DNA of 64,000 bases from Phytohabitans houttuyneae (GTDB lineage Bacteria; Actinomycetota; Actinomycetes; Mycobacteriales; Micromonosporaceae), in NCBI RefSeq assembly GCF_011764425.1, contig NZ_BLPF01000001.1, positions 2,223,001 to 2,287,000 on the forward strand, read 5' to 3'. A model generated the notes under the pieces. It had not been told where the DNA came from. It saw only the letters and a list, made by a program, of their open reading frames with translations, and did not search any database. How positions within the stretch are numbered: the first letter of the stretch is position 1; each line of letters begins with the position of its first letter. Positions 37,901 through 46,276 of the stretch are shown piece after piece. The position numbers were made by a program, and so were the translations under genes.

Positions 37901-39518
37901 CGCCGGCGAAGACCGGTGGATCGCCGTCGAAGACGCGGGGCGCTACCGCGACGCGCTCGGCGTGGCGCTGCCGGTGGGCGTGGCCCAGGCGTATGTCGAG
38001 CCGGTGCCCGACCCGCTCGGCGACCTCGTCGCGCGGTACGCACGGACGCACGGCCCGTTCACCGCCGCCGCCTGCGCCGCCCGATTCGGCCTCGGCGTGT
38101 TCGTGGTCGAGCAGGCGCTGCGCCGCCTCGCCGCGACCGGGCGGGTGGTCTCCGGGGAGTTCTCGCCGGAGGGGGCGGGGGCTGAGTGGTGCGACGCCGA
38201 GGTGCTGCGCATGCTGCGCCGCCGCTCGCTGGCCGCGCTGCGCCGCGAGATCGAGCCGGTGCCGCCGCGCGCGCTCGCCACGTTCCTGCCGAGGTGGCAG
38301 CACCTCGGCGCCTCCTCCCGCGGCGTCGAGGCGGTCGCCGCCGCGGTCGAGCAGCTGCAGGGCGCCGCCGTGCCGGCCTCGGCCCTGGAGCGGCTCGTGC
38401 TGCCCGGGCGGGTGGCCGACTACTCCCCGGCGTACCTTGACGAGCTCTGCTCCTCCGGCGAGGTGCTGTGGGCCGGCTCCGGCGCTATCGCCGGTGGTGA
38501 CGGGTGGGTCACCTTGGCGTACGCGGATGTGGCCCCGCTCCTGCTCCCCCCGCCGGACGAGTCACTCGCGCTCACCCCGCTGCACCAGGGCGTGCTCGAC
38601 GCGCTCGCCGACGGGCAGGCGCTGTTCTTCCGCGCCCTCTCCGACCGGGTCGGCTCCACCGACGACGCCGACCTGTCCGCCGCGGTGTGGGACCTGGTGT
38701 GGGCGGGCTGGCTGACAAACGACACCCTCGCCCCGCTGCGCACCCTCCTCGGCGGCGGTGGCGGCGCCCACCGCGCCAAGCCGTCCGCGCCCCGCACCCG
38801 CTACCGCCGCCCCGGCCGGGTCGCCCTCCCGTCCCGCACCGGCCCGCCGACGGTGGCGGGTCGCTGGTCGAGGCTGCCGGAGCGCGACACCGACCCCACC
38901 CGCCGCGCCGCCGCCGTCGCCGACGCGCTGCTGGAGCGGCACGGCGTGGTCACCAGAGGCGCGGTGGTGGCCGAGGGCGTCACCGGCGGCTTCGCCGCCG
39001 TCTACCCGGTGCTCGCCGCCTTGGAGGAGCGCGGCGCCGCCCGCCGTGGCTACTTCGTGGAGGGCCTGGGCGCCGCGCAGTTCGCCGTGCCGGGCGCGGT
39101 CGACCGGCTGCGCGCGCTCGCCGACGAGCACCGCCGCACCCCGACCGCGCTGGTGCTGGCCGCCACCGATCCCGCCAGCCCGTTCGGCGCGGCGCTGCCC
39201 TGGCCCGAGCGCGTGGTCGCCCAGGAGGGCGCCGGCCACCGCCCCGGCCGCAAGGCAGGCGCCCTCGTGGTCCTGGTGGCCGGCGAGCTGACCCTCTACG
39301 TAGAACGCGGCGGCCGCACCCTACTATCCTTTGTGGACGACGGGGAGGCGCTGGCCGCCGCCGCCAAGGCACTCGCCGACGCGGTCCACACAGGAGCGTT
39401 GGGCGCACTGTCCGTGGAGCGCGCCGACGGCGAGGCCGTCTTCACCTCACCGCTGCGCGACGCCCTCACCGCCGCCGGCTTCCGCGCCAGCCCGCGAGGC
39501 TTGCGCCTACGCGGGTAG
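34979..39518 (+). CDS. lhr: Lhr-type ATP-dependent DNA helicase, two single-base frame breaks
   Basis: A large SF2 helicase of the Lhr family, involved in DNA repair in actinobacteria. Walker A VVAPTGSGKT, DEVH box IVDEVHAV, SSLELGIDMGAVD and QRIGRAGHQVG are present, followed by the winged-helix and long C-terminal Lhr regions (MPFWKGDQPGRPVELG, the C-terminal glycosylase-like part ending ASPRGLRLRG). The frame breaks at the C4 runs 35566-35569 and 36779-36782; adding one C in each gives a continuous protein of 1513 residues, the normal length, with expected junctions RPAQRIGLSATVRP and VSPAPGAAARMPFW. Two like-direction errors in one essential-looking gene favour sequence error over decay. 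Confidence 0.92.
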
Positions 39519-39901
39519 CGCCGGCCGGGGCCTTCGCGATCCGCTCCGGCCTCTGCGTGGCTTGTCGCGCCGTGCGCGTGGGGTGCGCTCGCGGGCGGAC
39601 CGCGGCTGTTGTGGGCCGGTCCATCTCGGTGGTTGCTGGCCGCGGAGCCTGTCGCGCCGGCTCGGGCTTGTCGTCGTCCTTCTTGCGCTCGACCGGGCGG
39701 CTCGGCTGGCCGGCTTCGCGCCGCTGGCCCCGGCCGTTTGCGGTCCAGCCAGGAACACAGCGTCGCCCGCCCATTGGCTGTCGAGCGAGAGCAGCGCTTG
39801 GTGCCCTACACGCCGGACTCGTGGTAGACGTCGGCGGGCTGCCGGGGTTGAGGCGGCGGGCGCCCTGGGATTGGGACCGGCGCTGTCCGTGGGCGGTCGT
39901 G

Positions 39902-39921
39902 TGGGCGCATCGGTGCGCCCA
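39902..39921. repeat. Diverged hairpin of the 156-bp repeat family
   Basis: TGGGCGCA-TCGG-TGCGCCCA followed by GGTTGAGAGCCAC corresponds to the loop-proximal stem and right flank of the 28.6-kb hairpin (GGGCGCA-TCAC-TGCGCCC, CTTGAGAGCCAC). The outer left arm is not conserved. Confidence 0.7.
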
Positions 39922-39975
39922 GGTTGAGAGCCACCCGCGACGTCGCTGAGCTGGCCCACCGCGGAGGGTGAGGCC

Positions 39976-40019
39976 GCGGGAGCAACGGTCCGGACCACCG
40001 CGGACATCGCGGTAGCTCA
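39976..40019. repeat. Dispersed 44-bp repeat, copy 2
   Basis: One mismatch relative to copy 1 at 29835-29878. Its left flank GAGGGTGAGGCC is shared with copy 3 (GAAGGGTGAGGCC), so the unit is longer in these two. Core palindrome GGTCCGGACC. Confidence 0.85.
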
Positions 40020-40151
40020 CATCTACTCAGGTTTGATCTTTTGGCGGCACCCCACCAGGAAGCGCGGCCCGATGCGTGCGCGAGGTCGCCGGCGGGCCAG
40101 CGCGGAGGCGCCCAGGTCGAGATCGCTGAGCTGGCCCACGGCACCGCGCCG

Positions 40152-40475
40152 CTACGCGTGGGCGAGCAGGTCCGCTAGGAGGCGTTCGCCGGCGGGCCAG
40201 GGGCCGTGGCCGCTCGCTGTGTTGAGGTGGCCGACGGTGTGGGTGGCGACCCAGCGCGCGACGGTCAGGCAGCCCAGGCTCGTCGCGACGAGGACGGCCG
40301 GCTCGGGGTCGGCGGCCAGCGCGGCGTCGAGTGCGGCCACGCGGGCGTCGAGGTCGGTGTCGGGGGTGGTGCGGCGGCGCACCCACGTGTACTCGGGGTG
40401 CGCCGCGGCCCACAGGCTCATCCAGTGTGCCGGCCCGGCCGGGCTGCGGCCGGGCACCAGCAGCACGCGGGTCAT
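40152..40475 (-). pseudogene. RBBP9/YdeN-type serine hydrolase with a large internal deletion
   Basis: 107 residues against a usual 170-190. The start (TRVLLVPGRSPAGPAHWMS, HPEYTW) and the end (GHLNTASGHGPWPAGERLL) match the family, and the nucleophile serine (VATSLGC) and the terminal histidine are kept. The middle, which should hold the lid and the catalytic Asp, is missing between VARWVATHT and VGHLNTAS. The deletion is in frame, so this is not a one-base artefact. ATG 40475 overlaps the upstream LLM-oxidoreductase stop. Probably inactive. Confidence 0.75.
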
Positions 40476-41380
40476 GGCAGCTGGGGTGCCACCTCGGCGG
40501 CGAACACGTCCAGGTGGTCGAGGTCGCCGAGGTCGAGGATCTGCAGGAAGAAGCGGGTGGCGCCGAGCTCGGCGTACCGGCCGATCTGGTCGACCACCTC
40601 GGACGGCGTGCCGGTGATGTGGGCGCGGCCGCCGACGTGTTCGTTGCGGGCCCTCGCCTCGGCTGACGTCCGTCCACATGCGACTGTGTGCGCGGCGGAG
40701 AGGACGAGCGGCGTCTCGCGCCCCTGGGTGGCGCAGGCTTCGCGCACGCGCTCGTACACGGCGCGGGTCTCGTCGAGGCCCCGGAACGGCACGTTGAACT
40801 CGTCGGCGTAGCGGGCGGCCAGCGCGGGCGTGCGCTTCGGGCCGGCGCCGCCGATGATGACCGGCGGGCTGGGCGCCTGCGCCGGCTTGGGCAGCGCGGG
40901 CGAGTCGGTGAGCCGGTAGTGGTCACCGTGGAAGGTGAAGCGCTCGCCGACCGGGGTGCGCCACAGGCCGGTGATGATCTCCAGCTGCTCCTCGAGGCGG
41001 TCGAAGCGCTCGCCCACCGGCGGGAACGGGATGCCGTACGCGGAGTGCTCCGCCTCGAACCACCCCGCGCCGAGCCCGAACTCGATGCGCCCGCCGCTCA
41101 TCTGGTCGGCCTGCGCCACCGCGATCGCCAGCGGCCCCGGCAGCCGGAACGTCGCCGACGACACAAGCGTGCCCAGCCGGATGCGGCTCGTCTGCACGGC
41201 CAGCGCGGCCAGCGTCAGCCACGCGTCGGTGGGGCCGGGCAGGCCCGCGGTGTCCATGGACAGGAAGTGGTCGGAGCGGAAGAAGCCGTCGAAGCCACAC
41301 TCCTCCGCGTGTTGGGCCACTTTCCGCAGGTCGTCGTAGGAGGCGCCCTCTTGTGGCTCGGTGAAGATGCACAAGCGCAT
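40472..41380 (-). CDS. F420-dependent LLM-class oxidoreductase
   Basis: A 302-residue luciferase-like TIM-barrel protein (MRLCIFTEPQEGASYDDL, GFDGFFRSDH, RIRLGTLVSSATFRLPG, GRIEFGLGAGWFEAEH, VIIGGAGPKRTP). This subgroup uses F420 in actinomycetes; the substrate is not predictable. ATG 41380 is preferred over GTG 41389 because family members start right before MRLCIF. Overlaps the truncated hydrolase gene (ATGA) and is divergent from the SAM hydrolase gene. Confidence 0.9.
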   Translation of the reverse strand: MRLCIFTEPQEGASYDDLRKVAQHAEECGFDGFFRSDHFLSMDTAGLPGPTDAWLTLAALAVQTSRIRLGTLVSSATFRLPGPLAIAVAQADQMSGGRIEFGLGAGWFEAEHSAYGIPFPPVGERFDRLEEQLEIITGLWRTPVGERFTFHGDHYRLTDSPALPKPAQAPSPPVIIGGAGPKRTPALAARYADEFNVPFRGLDETRAVYERVREACATQGRETPLVLSAAHTVACGRTSAEARARNEHVGGRAHITGTPSEVVDQIGRYAELGATRFFLQILDLGDLDHLDVFAAEVAPQLP

Positions 41381-41449
41381 GTGGATCACTCTATCGGGGG
41401 TGGCGGGACGGTACGGACACGAGCAGCTATCCCCCGCTAACGTTCAGGC

Positions 41450-42235
41450 ATGGCCGGCTTCGAGTGGATCAGCTTCACGACCGACTACGGGCTTTCGGAC
41501 GGATTCGTCGCCTCCTGCCACGGGGTGATCGCGCGCGTCGCGCCCGAGGTGCGGGTCATCGACGTCACACACGCCGTGGCGCCGGGTGACGTGCCACGCG
41601 GGGCGGCTGTGCTCGCGCAGACGGTGCCGCACCTGCCGCCGGCGGTACACATCGCGGTGGTGGATCCCGGTGTGGGCACCGCCCGGCGCGGTGTCGCGGC
41701 GCGCACGCCCGGCGGCGTCCTGGTCGGCCCGGACAACGGCCTGCTGCCGTGGGCGGCGGACGCGCTCGGTGGCATACAGGAGCTGGTGGAGCTGGCCAAC
41801 CAGGAGTGGTTCCTGTCCGACGTGTCGCGCACCTTCCACGGCCGCGACATCTTCGCGCCGGTCGCCGCCCGCCTCGCGCTCGGCGCGGACCTCGCCGACG
41901 CCGGCCCCGCCACCGACCCCGCGACGCTCATCCGCCTGCCCGAGCCGGTCGTCGCGGTCGGCGACGGGTGGCTGGAGGCGGAGGTGCTGACGATCGACAG
42001 GTTCGGCAACGTGCAGCTCGCGGCCGGCGGCGATGCGCTGGACGGGCTGGGCGAGCACCTGCGGGTGGGCGGCGTGCGCGCGGTCCGGGGCACGACCTTC
42101 GGAGCGGTGGCGCCGGGCGGGCTCGTGGTCTATGTGGACTCCGCCGGCCGCGCGGCGGTCGCCGTCAACGGCGGGCGGGCCGCCGTCGTGCTCTCGGTCA
42201 CCCCAGGCGACGTGGTACGGCTCGTCGCCGCCTGA
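41450..42235 (+). CDS. SAM hydrolase (DUF62, S-adenosyl-L-methionine hydroxide adenosyltransferase)
   Basis: A 261-residue protein of the family that hydrolyses S-adenosylmethionine to adenosine and methionine, homologous to fluorinase and chlorinase. The Asp-Arg-His set of the hydrolases is visible: Asp in VVDPGVGT, Arg just after (ARRGV), His in TFHGRDIFAP. FTTDYGLSDGFV and VGPDNGLL complete the N-domain, and DRFGNVQL opens the C-domain. The halogenase-specific insertion is not evident. Stands alone, divergent from the LLM oxidoreductase. Confidence 0.92.
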   Translation: MAGFEWISFTTDYGLSDGFVASCHGVIARVAPEVRVIDVTHAVAPGDVPRGAAVLAQTVPHLPPAVHIAVVDPGVGTARRGVAARTPGGVLVGPDNGLLPWAADALGGIQELVELANQEWFLSDVSRTFHGRDIFAPVAARLALGADLADAGPATDPATLIRLPEPVVAVGDGWLEAEVLTIDRFGNVQLAAGGDALDGLGEHLRVGGVRAVRGTTFGAVAPGGLVVYVDSAGRAAVAVNGGRAAVVLSVTPGDVVRLVAA

Positions 42236-42255
42236 GCACGCGGACGGTGGTGGCA

Positions 42256-42760
42256 TCACCCGCGGACCGCGAGGAGCCCGACGCCGGCCGGCAGCTTGGT
42301 GCGCGGCTGTAGCTCGCCGGTGGTGGTGTCCAGCAGCTCCAGCTGGCGCGCGGGCGTTGGCTCGGCGCCGGACCGGTGTTGCAGGAGCAGGCCGCCCGGC
42401 ACGACGGCGACAACCTGGCGGGAGTCCTCGAGCGACATGGTGCGGCTGCCGTCCGGGTCGACGACGTCCGGGGCCTGCACCGGGTCGGGCAACGCGTACC
42501 GCCGGGTGACCCGGCTGCTCTCGATGTCGACGGCGAGCACGTCGTCGCTCGCGGCTCCCCGCCGGGCAGCGGCACCAAGGGCCGCACGAGCAGGCTCCGG
42601 CCGTCGGTCCGCAGCTGCCCGCTGGCGAGCATCTGGTCGGTCTGCCGTTGCCGCTCCGTGAGCCACGGCGTCAGGTCGGTGCTGAGGTTAGCAGGTACGC
42701 GACCCGCGAGAGCCAGGAGAGGCGGGCCCGTACGAAGTCGCGGAAGCCGTCGTCATCCAT
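42256..42760 (-). pseudogene. Sigma-factor start joined to tail of a second gene (deletion remnant)
   Basis: From ATG 42760 the frame encodes DDDGFRDFVRARLSWLSRVAYLLT, a typical SigE-family ECF sigma start, then stops at 42671-42673. Starting near 42690 in another frame is the C-terminal part of a different protein (LSTDLTPWLTERQRQTDQML... ending LLDTTTGELQPRTKLPAGVGLLAVRG, stop at 42256), of the kind often encoded just downstream of such sigma genes. A deletion of most of the sigma gene and the beginning of the next would explain this. The tail itself also has a one-base break at the C4 run 42557-42560. Not functional as it stands. Confidence 0.7.
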
Positions 42761-42980
42761 GCGAACCCCTCGCGCCGGAAGCGGTAACCCTTCACCCGAC
42801 TACACGACCGCCACTCACGAAGAGGTTGGAACCATGCGGTAGTCAGCATCCCGACGTGCAGATCCTGGCCGGCTTCGCCGGCGTCGACCAGTCGGCAACG
42901 CCGTCCTCCTTGCGGAAGTCGGCGACGGCCTCGATCGTGCTGGCTGTCGTAGCGGGCCGGGCGGTGAGCTGGGTGACGCG
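42761..42980. other. Spacer between sigma remnant and GNAT gene
   Basis: About 220 bases, presumably holding the old sigma-gene promoter. A minus-strand stretch encodes EAVADFRKEDGVADW-like sequence that may be a gene fragment, but I cannot assign it. Confidence 0.4.
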
Positions 42981-43727
42981 CTAGATGCGGTGGTGTACCC
43001 AGACGTTGGGCTCGACGTAGACGGCGATGTCCTGGTCGACGTCGCACAGTACGGGGTTGAGCGCCTCCTCCACGTGCACCGGGCCGCTCTTGTCGAACGG
43101 CAGGCCGGTCCACTCGCGCCAGCGGGCTAGCTGGCCGGGCATCACCATGCTGGTGTGCGCGACGTTCACGATCGTGCCGCCGGCGCGGACGTGTACCCGC
43201 AGCCACGGGTCGTGGGGCAGGCCGTCCTCGCGGGTCCACGTGACGTACTCCTCGATGGGCACGTCGGGGTGTTCGTGCTTGCCGCTCGGCCGCACCGGCG
43301 CCACCAGGTCCGCGAAGCCCAGCCGGGCGGCGTTGGCGCGCATCGCCTCCAGCATGCGGCCGGAGAGGCCGCCGCGGCGCAGGTCGGGGCGGATGAAGAT
43401 CTCGATCGCGGACACGATCGTGGGGGTGTTGCCGCTCAGGCGGTCGTGCACCGACGTGCGGATCACCCAGTCCCACCCGCCGTCGGGCATGCCGTCGGCC
43501 GGGTCGTCCTCCCACAGAATCGGCACCGAGTGCGCCTTGGCGATCGGCTGCCCCGTGTCGCCGTCGACGGCGATCAGCACGTACTCGGGGTAGGCGGTCA
43601 GGTGGTACCGGAAGAAGAGGCCGCCGGTCGGGTCCTGGGACATGAACTGCGGCCACAGCCCTTCGAGCTGGCCGAGCATCTGACCCCACTCGGGGCGGGC
43701 GGCGACGGTCGCGATCTGGATGTCCAC
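42981..43727 (-). CDS. GNAT-family N-acetyltransferase
   Basis: A 248-residue protein with a central GNAT fold: IEIFIRPDLRRGGLSGRMLEAM is the acetyl-CoA-binding segment (RRGGLSG in place of the common RGQGLG). The N-terminal QLEGLWPQFMSQDP and the C-terminal half (VTWTREDGLPHDPWLRVHVRAGG) are typical of a larger actinobacterial subgroup of unknown substrate. ATG 43727 gives the full domain. Downstream of, and codirectional with, the MFS exporter at 43782. Confidence 0.85.
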   Translation of the reverse strand: MDIQIATVAARPEWGQMLGQLEGLWPQFMSQDPTGGLFFRYHLTAYPEYVLIAVDGDTGQPIAKAHSVPILWEDDPADGMPDGGWDWVIRTSVHDRLSGNTPTIVSAIEIFIRPDLRRGGLSGRMLEAMRANAARLGFADLVAPVRPSGKHEHPDVPIEEYVTWTREDGLPHDPWLRVHVRAGGTIVNVAHTSMVMPGQLARWREWTGLPFDKSGPVHVEEALNPVLCDVDQDIAVYVEPNVWVHHRI

Positions 43728-43781
43728 GCCGCCATCGTAAGGAGGGGGCCCGCGTCGCGGGCCCCTCCTTTTCGAGCGCTG

Positions 43782-45239
43782 TCAGTGCGCGCGGGCCTTG
43801 CGCGGCAGCAGGAACCCGAGCGCGAACGCCAGGCCGGTCAGGCCGAGCGTGAGCAGCGCGGTCCACTTGGCGGCGTCGACCCACACGTCCAGCGCGAGCT
43901 GCTGGCCGACCACCCCGAAGAACACGGTGCCCAGCACCGCCACGCCGAGCGAGGCGCCGAGCTGCTGGAGCGACTCCAGCGCGCCGGCCGCGGAGCCGAC
44001 CTCGTGATCCTCGACCTCACCCATGATGATGTCGAAGAGCGGCACGAAGATCATGCCCATCCCGAAGCCGAAGATCACCAGCGGCGTGATCAGGTGCGCG
44101 GTGCCGACCTCGGCGCCCACGGCCTGGAAGACCAGGTACACGCCGGCCACGCCGGTCGCCATCAGGGCCAGGCCGAGGTGCAGGATGCGGCGGCCGAGCT
44201 TGGCCATCATCGCCACCGCGAAGCCGGAGCCGAGGAAGGCGCCGACCGCCCACGCGGCCATCGTGAGGCTGGCGCGCATCGGGCTGTAGCCGAGGCCGAG
44301 CTGGAGGAAGAGGCCCACCGCGAGGGAGAAGCCGACCACCGCGCCGAAGAAGACGACCACGAAGGCGACGCCGGAGGTGTACGAGCGGCGGGTGAAGACG
44401 CTCAGCTCGACCAGCGGCACCCCACCGGCCCGGCGGCGCCGCAGCTGCTGCACCGCGAACGCGGCCAGCACCGCCACCGAACCGGCCAGCATCACGAACG
44501 TCCACGCCGGCCAGCCCAGCTCGCGCCCCTGCACCAGCGGGTACACCAGCAGGAACATGCCCACCCCGGCGAGCAGCGCGCCGGTCAGGTCGAGCCGGGT
44601 GTTGCGGGCCGACGGCGGGACGGCGGGCAGCGCGCGGAGGCCGGCGAGCAGGGCGAAGAGGCCGAGCGGCACGTTGATCAGGAAGATCATCCGCCACCCG
44701 CTGCCGAAGACGTCGGCGTCGACGAGCAGGCCGGCGACGATCGGGCCGAGGATCGTCGAACCGCCGATGACCGGGCCGAACGCGGCGAACGCCTTGCCGA
44801 TCTCCCGCGGCGGGAACAGGTCGCGGACCAGGCCGAACGCCTGCGGGATCATCACCGCGGCGCACAGGCCCTGCAGCACCCGCGCGCCGACGAGGGTCGC
44901 CGGCGACCACGCGGCCGCGCACGCGACCGAGGTGACGAGGAAGCCGACCACGCCGGCGGTCATCATCCGCTTGCGCCCGTACATGTCGCCGAGGCGGCCG
45001 CCGGTCAGCAGGCCGACCGCGAGGGCCAGCGTGTAGCCGGCGGCGATCCACTGCAGCGACGCGTACGAGCCGCCGAGCTCGGCGCGGATCGACGGCGCGG
45101 CGACGTTGACCACTGTCGCGTCGAGCAGGTTCATGATCATGGCGGCCAGTACCGCGAAGAGCCCGAGCCAACGGCGGTCCTTGCGCTCCACATCCGCCGC
45201 GGGCGGAGCCAGTACCGGTGCTTCCAGCATCGTCGTCAT
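43782..45239 (-). CDS. MFS exporter, DHA2/EmrB-QacA family
   Basis: A 485-residue drug/proton antiporter type transporter with 14 expected spans. Motif A-like GGRLGDMYGRKRMM after the second span and motif D1-like LLDATVVNVAAPSIR in the first are clear. Divergent from a WYL regulator, with a 10-bp inverted repeat between the two; this arrangement suggests regulated efflux of a toxic compound. The substrate is unknown. Confidence 0.92.
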   Translation of the reverse strand: MTTMLEAPVLAPPAADVERKDRRWLGLFAVLAAMIMNLLDATVVNVAAPSIRAELGGSYASLQWIAAGYTLALAVGLLTGGRLGDMYGRKRMMTAGVVGFLVTSVACAAAWSPATLVGARVLQGLCAAVMIPQAFGLVRDLFPPREIGKAFAAFGPVIGGSTILGPIVAGLLVDADVFGSGWRMIFLINVPLGLFALLAGLRALPAVPPSARNTRLDLTGALLAGVGMFLLVYPLVQGRELGWPAWTFVMLAGSVAVLAAFAVQQLRRRRAGGVPLVELSVFTRRSYTSGVAFVVVFFGAVVGFSLAVGLFLQLGLGYSPMRASLTMAAWAVGAFLGSGFAVAMMAKLGRRILHLGLALMATGVAGVYLVFQAVGAEVGTAHLITPLVIFGFGMGMIFVPLFDIIMGEVEDHEVGSAAGALESLQQLGASLGVAVLGTVFFGVVGQQLALDVWVDAAKWTALLTLGLTGLAFALGFLLPRKARAH

Positions 45240-45257
45240 GACTAGAACGCTAAAGGT

Positions 45258-45284
45258 CCATTAGGAAGAGTCCGTTCCTAATGG
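45258..45284. promoter_or_regulatory. Operator CCATTAGGAA-N7-TTCCTAATGG between MFS exporter and WYL regulator
   Basis: Two perfect 10-base arms separated by GAGTCCG, centred in the 63-base divergent spacer. AT-rich arms stand out from surrounding sequence. It must overlap promoter elements in both directions and is the obvious binding site of the regulator encoded from 45303. Confidence 0.75.
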
Positions 45285-45302
45285 TCTGGCAATATCAGAA
45301 AC

Positions 45303-46271
45303 ATGTTGGAGACCTCGGCGCGGCTGCTGCGCCTGCTCTCGCTCTTGCAGACCCCGCGCGAGTGGTCCGGCACCGAGCTGGCCCGCCGCCTGGAGGTGAG
45401 CACCCGCACGGTGCGCAACGACGTGGAGCGGCTGCGCCAGCTCGGCTACCCGGTGCACGGCACCCGCGGCTCGGACGGCGGCTACCGCCTGGCCGCCGGC
45501 ACCGCGATGCCACCCCTCCTACTCGACGACGAAGAGGCCGTGGCGGTCGCGGTCGGGCTGCGCACGGCGGCCGGCGGCGGCATCACCGGCATCGAGGAGA
45601 CCTCGCTGCGCGCGCTCGCCAAGCTCGAACAGGTGCTGCCCAGCCGCCTGCGCCACCGGGTGAACGCGCTGCAGACGTACACGGTGAAGGTGACCTCGGA
45701 CCGCGGGCCGCGGGTCGACGCGGCGGTCCTCACCGCGATCGCCGCCGCCTGCCGCGACCGCGAGCGGCTGCGCTTCGACTACCGCGACCGCGGCGGCGCG
45801 GCGACGGTGCGCAGCGTCGAGCCGTACCGGTTGGTCAACTGGGGTCGCCGCTGGTACCTGGTGGCCTGGGACACGGAGCGGCGCGACTGGCGCACGTTCC
45901 GGGTGGACCGGCTGGCCCCGCTGACACCGACCGGCCCTCGCTTCGCCCCGCGCGAGCTTCCCGACGACGACGTCGCGGCGTACGTGGCCCGCCGCGTCGG
46001 CTCGGCGCCCTGGCGGGTCACGGTGAGCGTCACCGTGCACGCGCCGGCCGAGCGGATGGCGGAGCGGGTGCCACCCTCGGCCGGGATGTTCGAGGCGGTC
46101 GACGCGGAGACCTGCGTGTTTCGCACCGGCGCGGACAACCCGGAGACGCTCGCGGTGTGGCTGGGAATGCTGGGCGCCGACTTCGAGGTCACCGAGCCGC
46201 CCGAGCTCGTGGAGCACCTGCGCGCGCTTGCCAACCGTTACCACCGCTCGACGCCCGGTGCGGGAGGATAG
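45303..46271 (+). CDS. WYL-domain (YafY/DeoR-type) transcriptional regulator
   Basis: A 322-residue regulator with an N-terminal HTH_11/DeoR helix-turn-helix (TELARRLEVSTRTVRNDVERLRQLGYPV) and a WYL domain (residues about 145-215, VEPYRLVNWGRRWYLVAWD) plus the WCX C-terminal part. WYL domains sense nucleic acids or small ligands. Divergent from the MFS exporter, and so its likely controller. Confidence 0.92.
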   Translation: MLETSARLLRLLSLLQTPREWSGTELARRLEVSTRTVRNDVERLRQLGYPVHGTRGSDGGYRLAAGTAMPPLLLDDEEAVAVAVGLRTAAGGGITGIEETSLRALAKLEQVLPSRLRHRVNALQTYTVKVTSDRGPRVDAAVLTAIAAACRDRERLRFDYRDRGGAATVRSVEPYRLVNWGRRWYLVAWDTERRDWRTFRVDRLAPLTPTGPRFAPRELPDDDVAAYVARRVGSAPWRVTVSVTVHAPAERMAERVPPSAGMFEAVDAETCVFRTGADNPETLAVWLGMLGADFEVTEPPELVEHLRALANRYHRSTPGAGG

Positions 46272-46276
46272 GAGTC

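Larger units (their letters stand above)
39519..40151. other. Gene-free, repeat-containing spacer after lhr
   Basis: About 630 bases with no supported gene. Contains a diverged copy of the hairpin from the 28.5-kb tandem repeat (39902-39921 and following GTTGAGAGCCAC), the second dispersed 44-bp repeat (39976-40019), and TCGCTGAGCTGGCCCAC twice, near 39944 and 40122. Reading frames here are low-complexity Arg/Ala-rich and look like chance. Confidence 0.6.

Noticed and set aside
39519-40030. Possible small proteins after lhr
   Set aside because: Low-complexity frames on both strands over repeats, with no start context and no family similarity.
42837-42985. Short frames between the sigma remnant and GNAT gene as genes
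   Set aside because: A minus-strand EAVADFRKEDGVADW-like stretch looks protein-like but has no start and no recognised family; left as possible fragment only.
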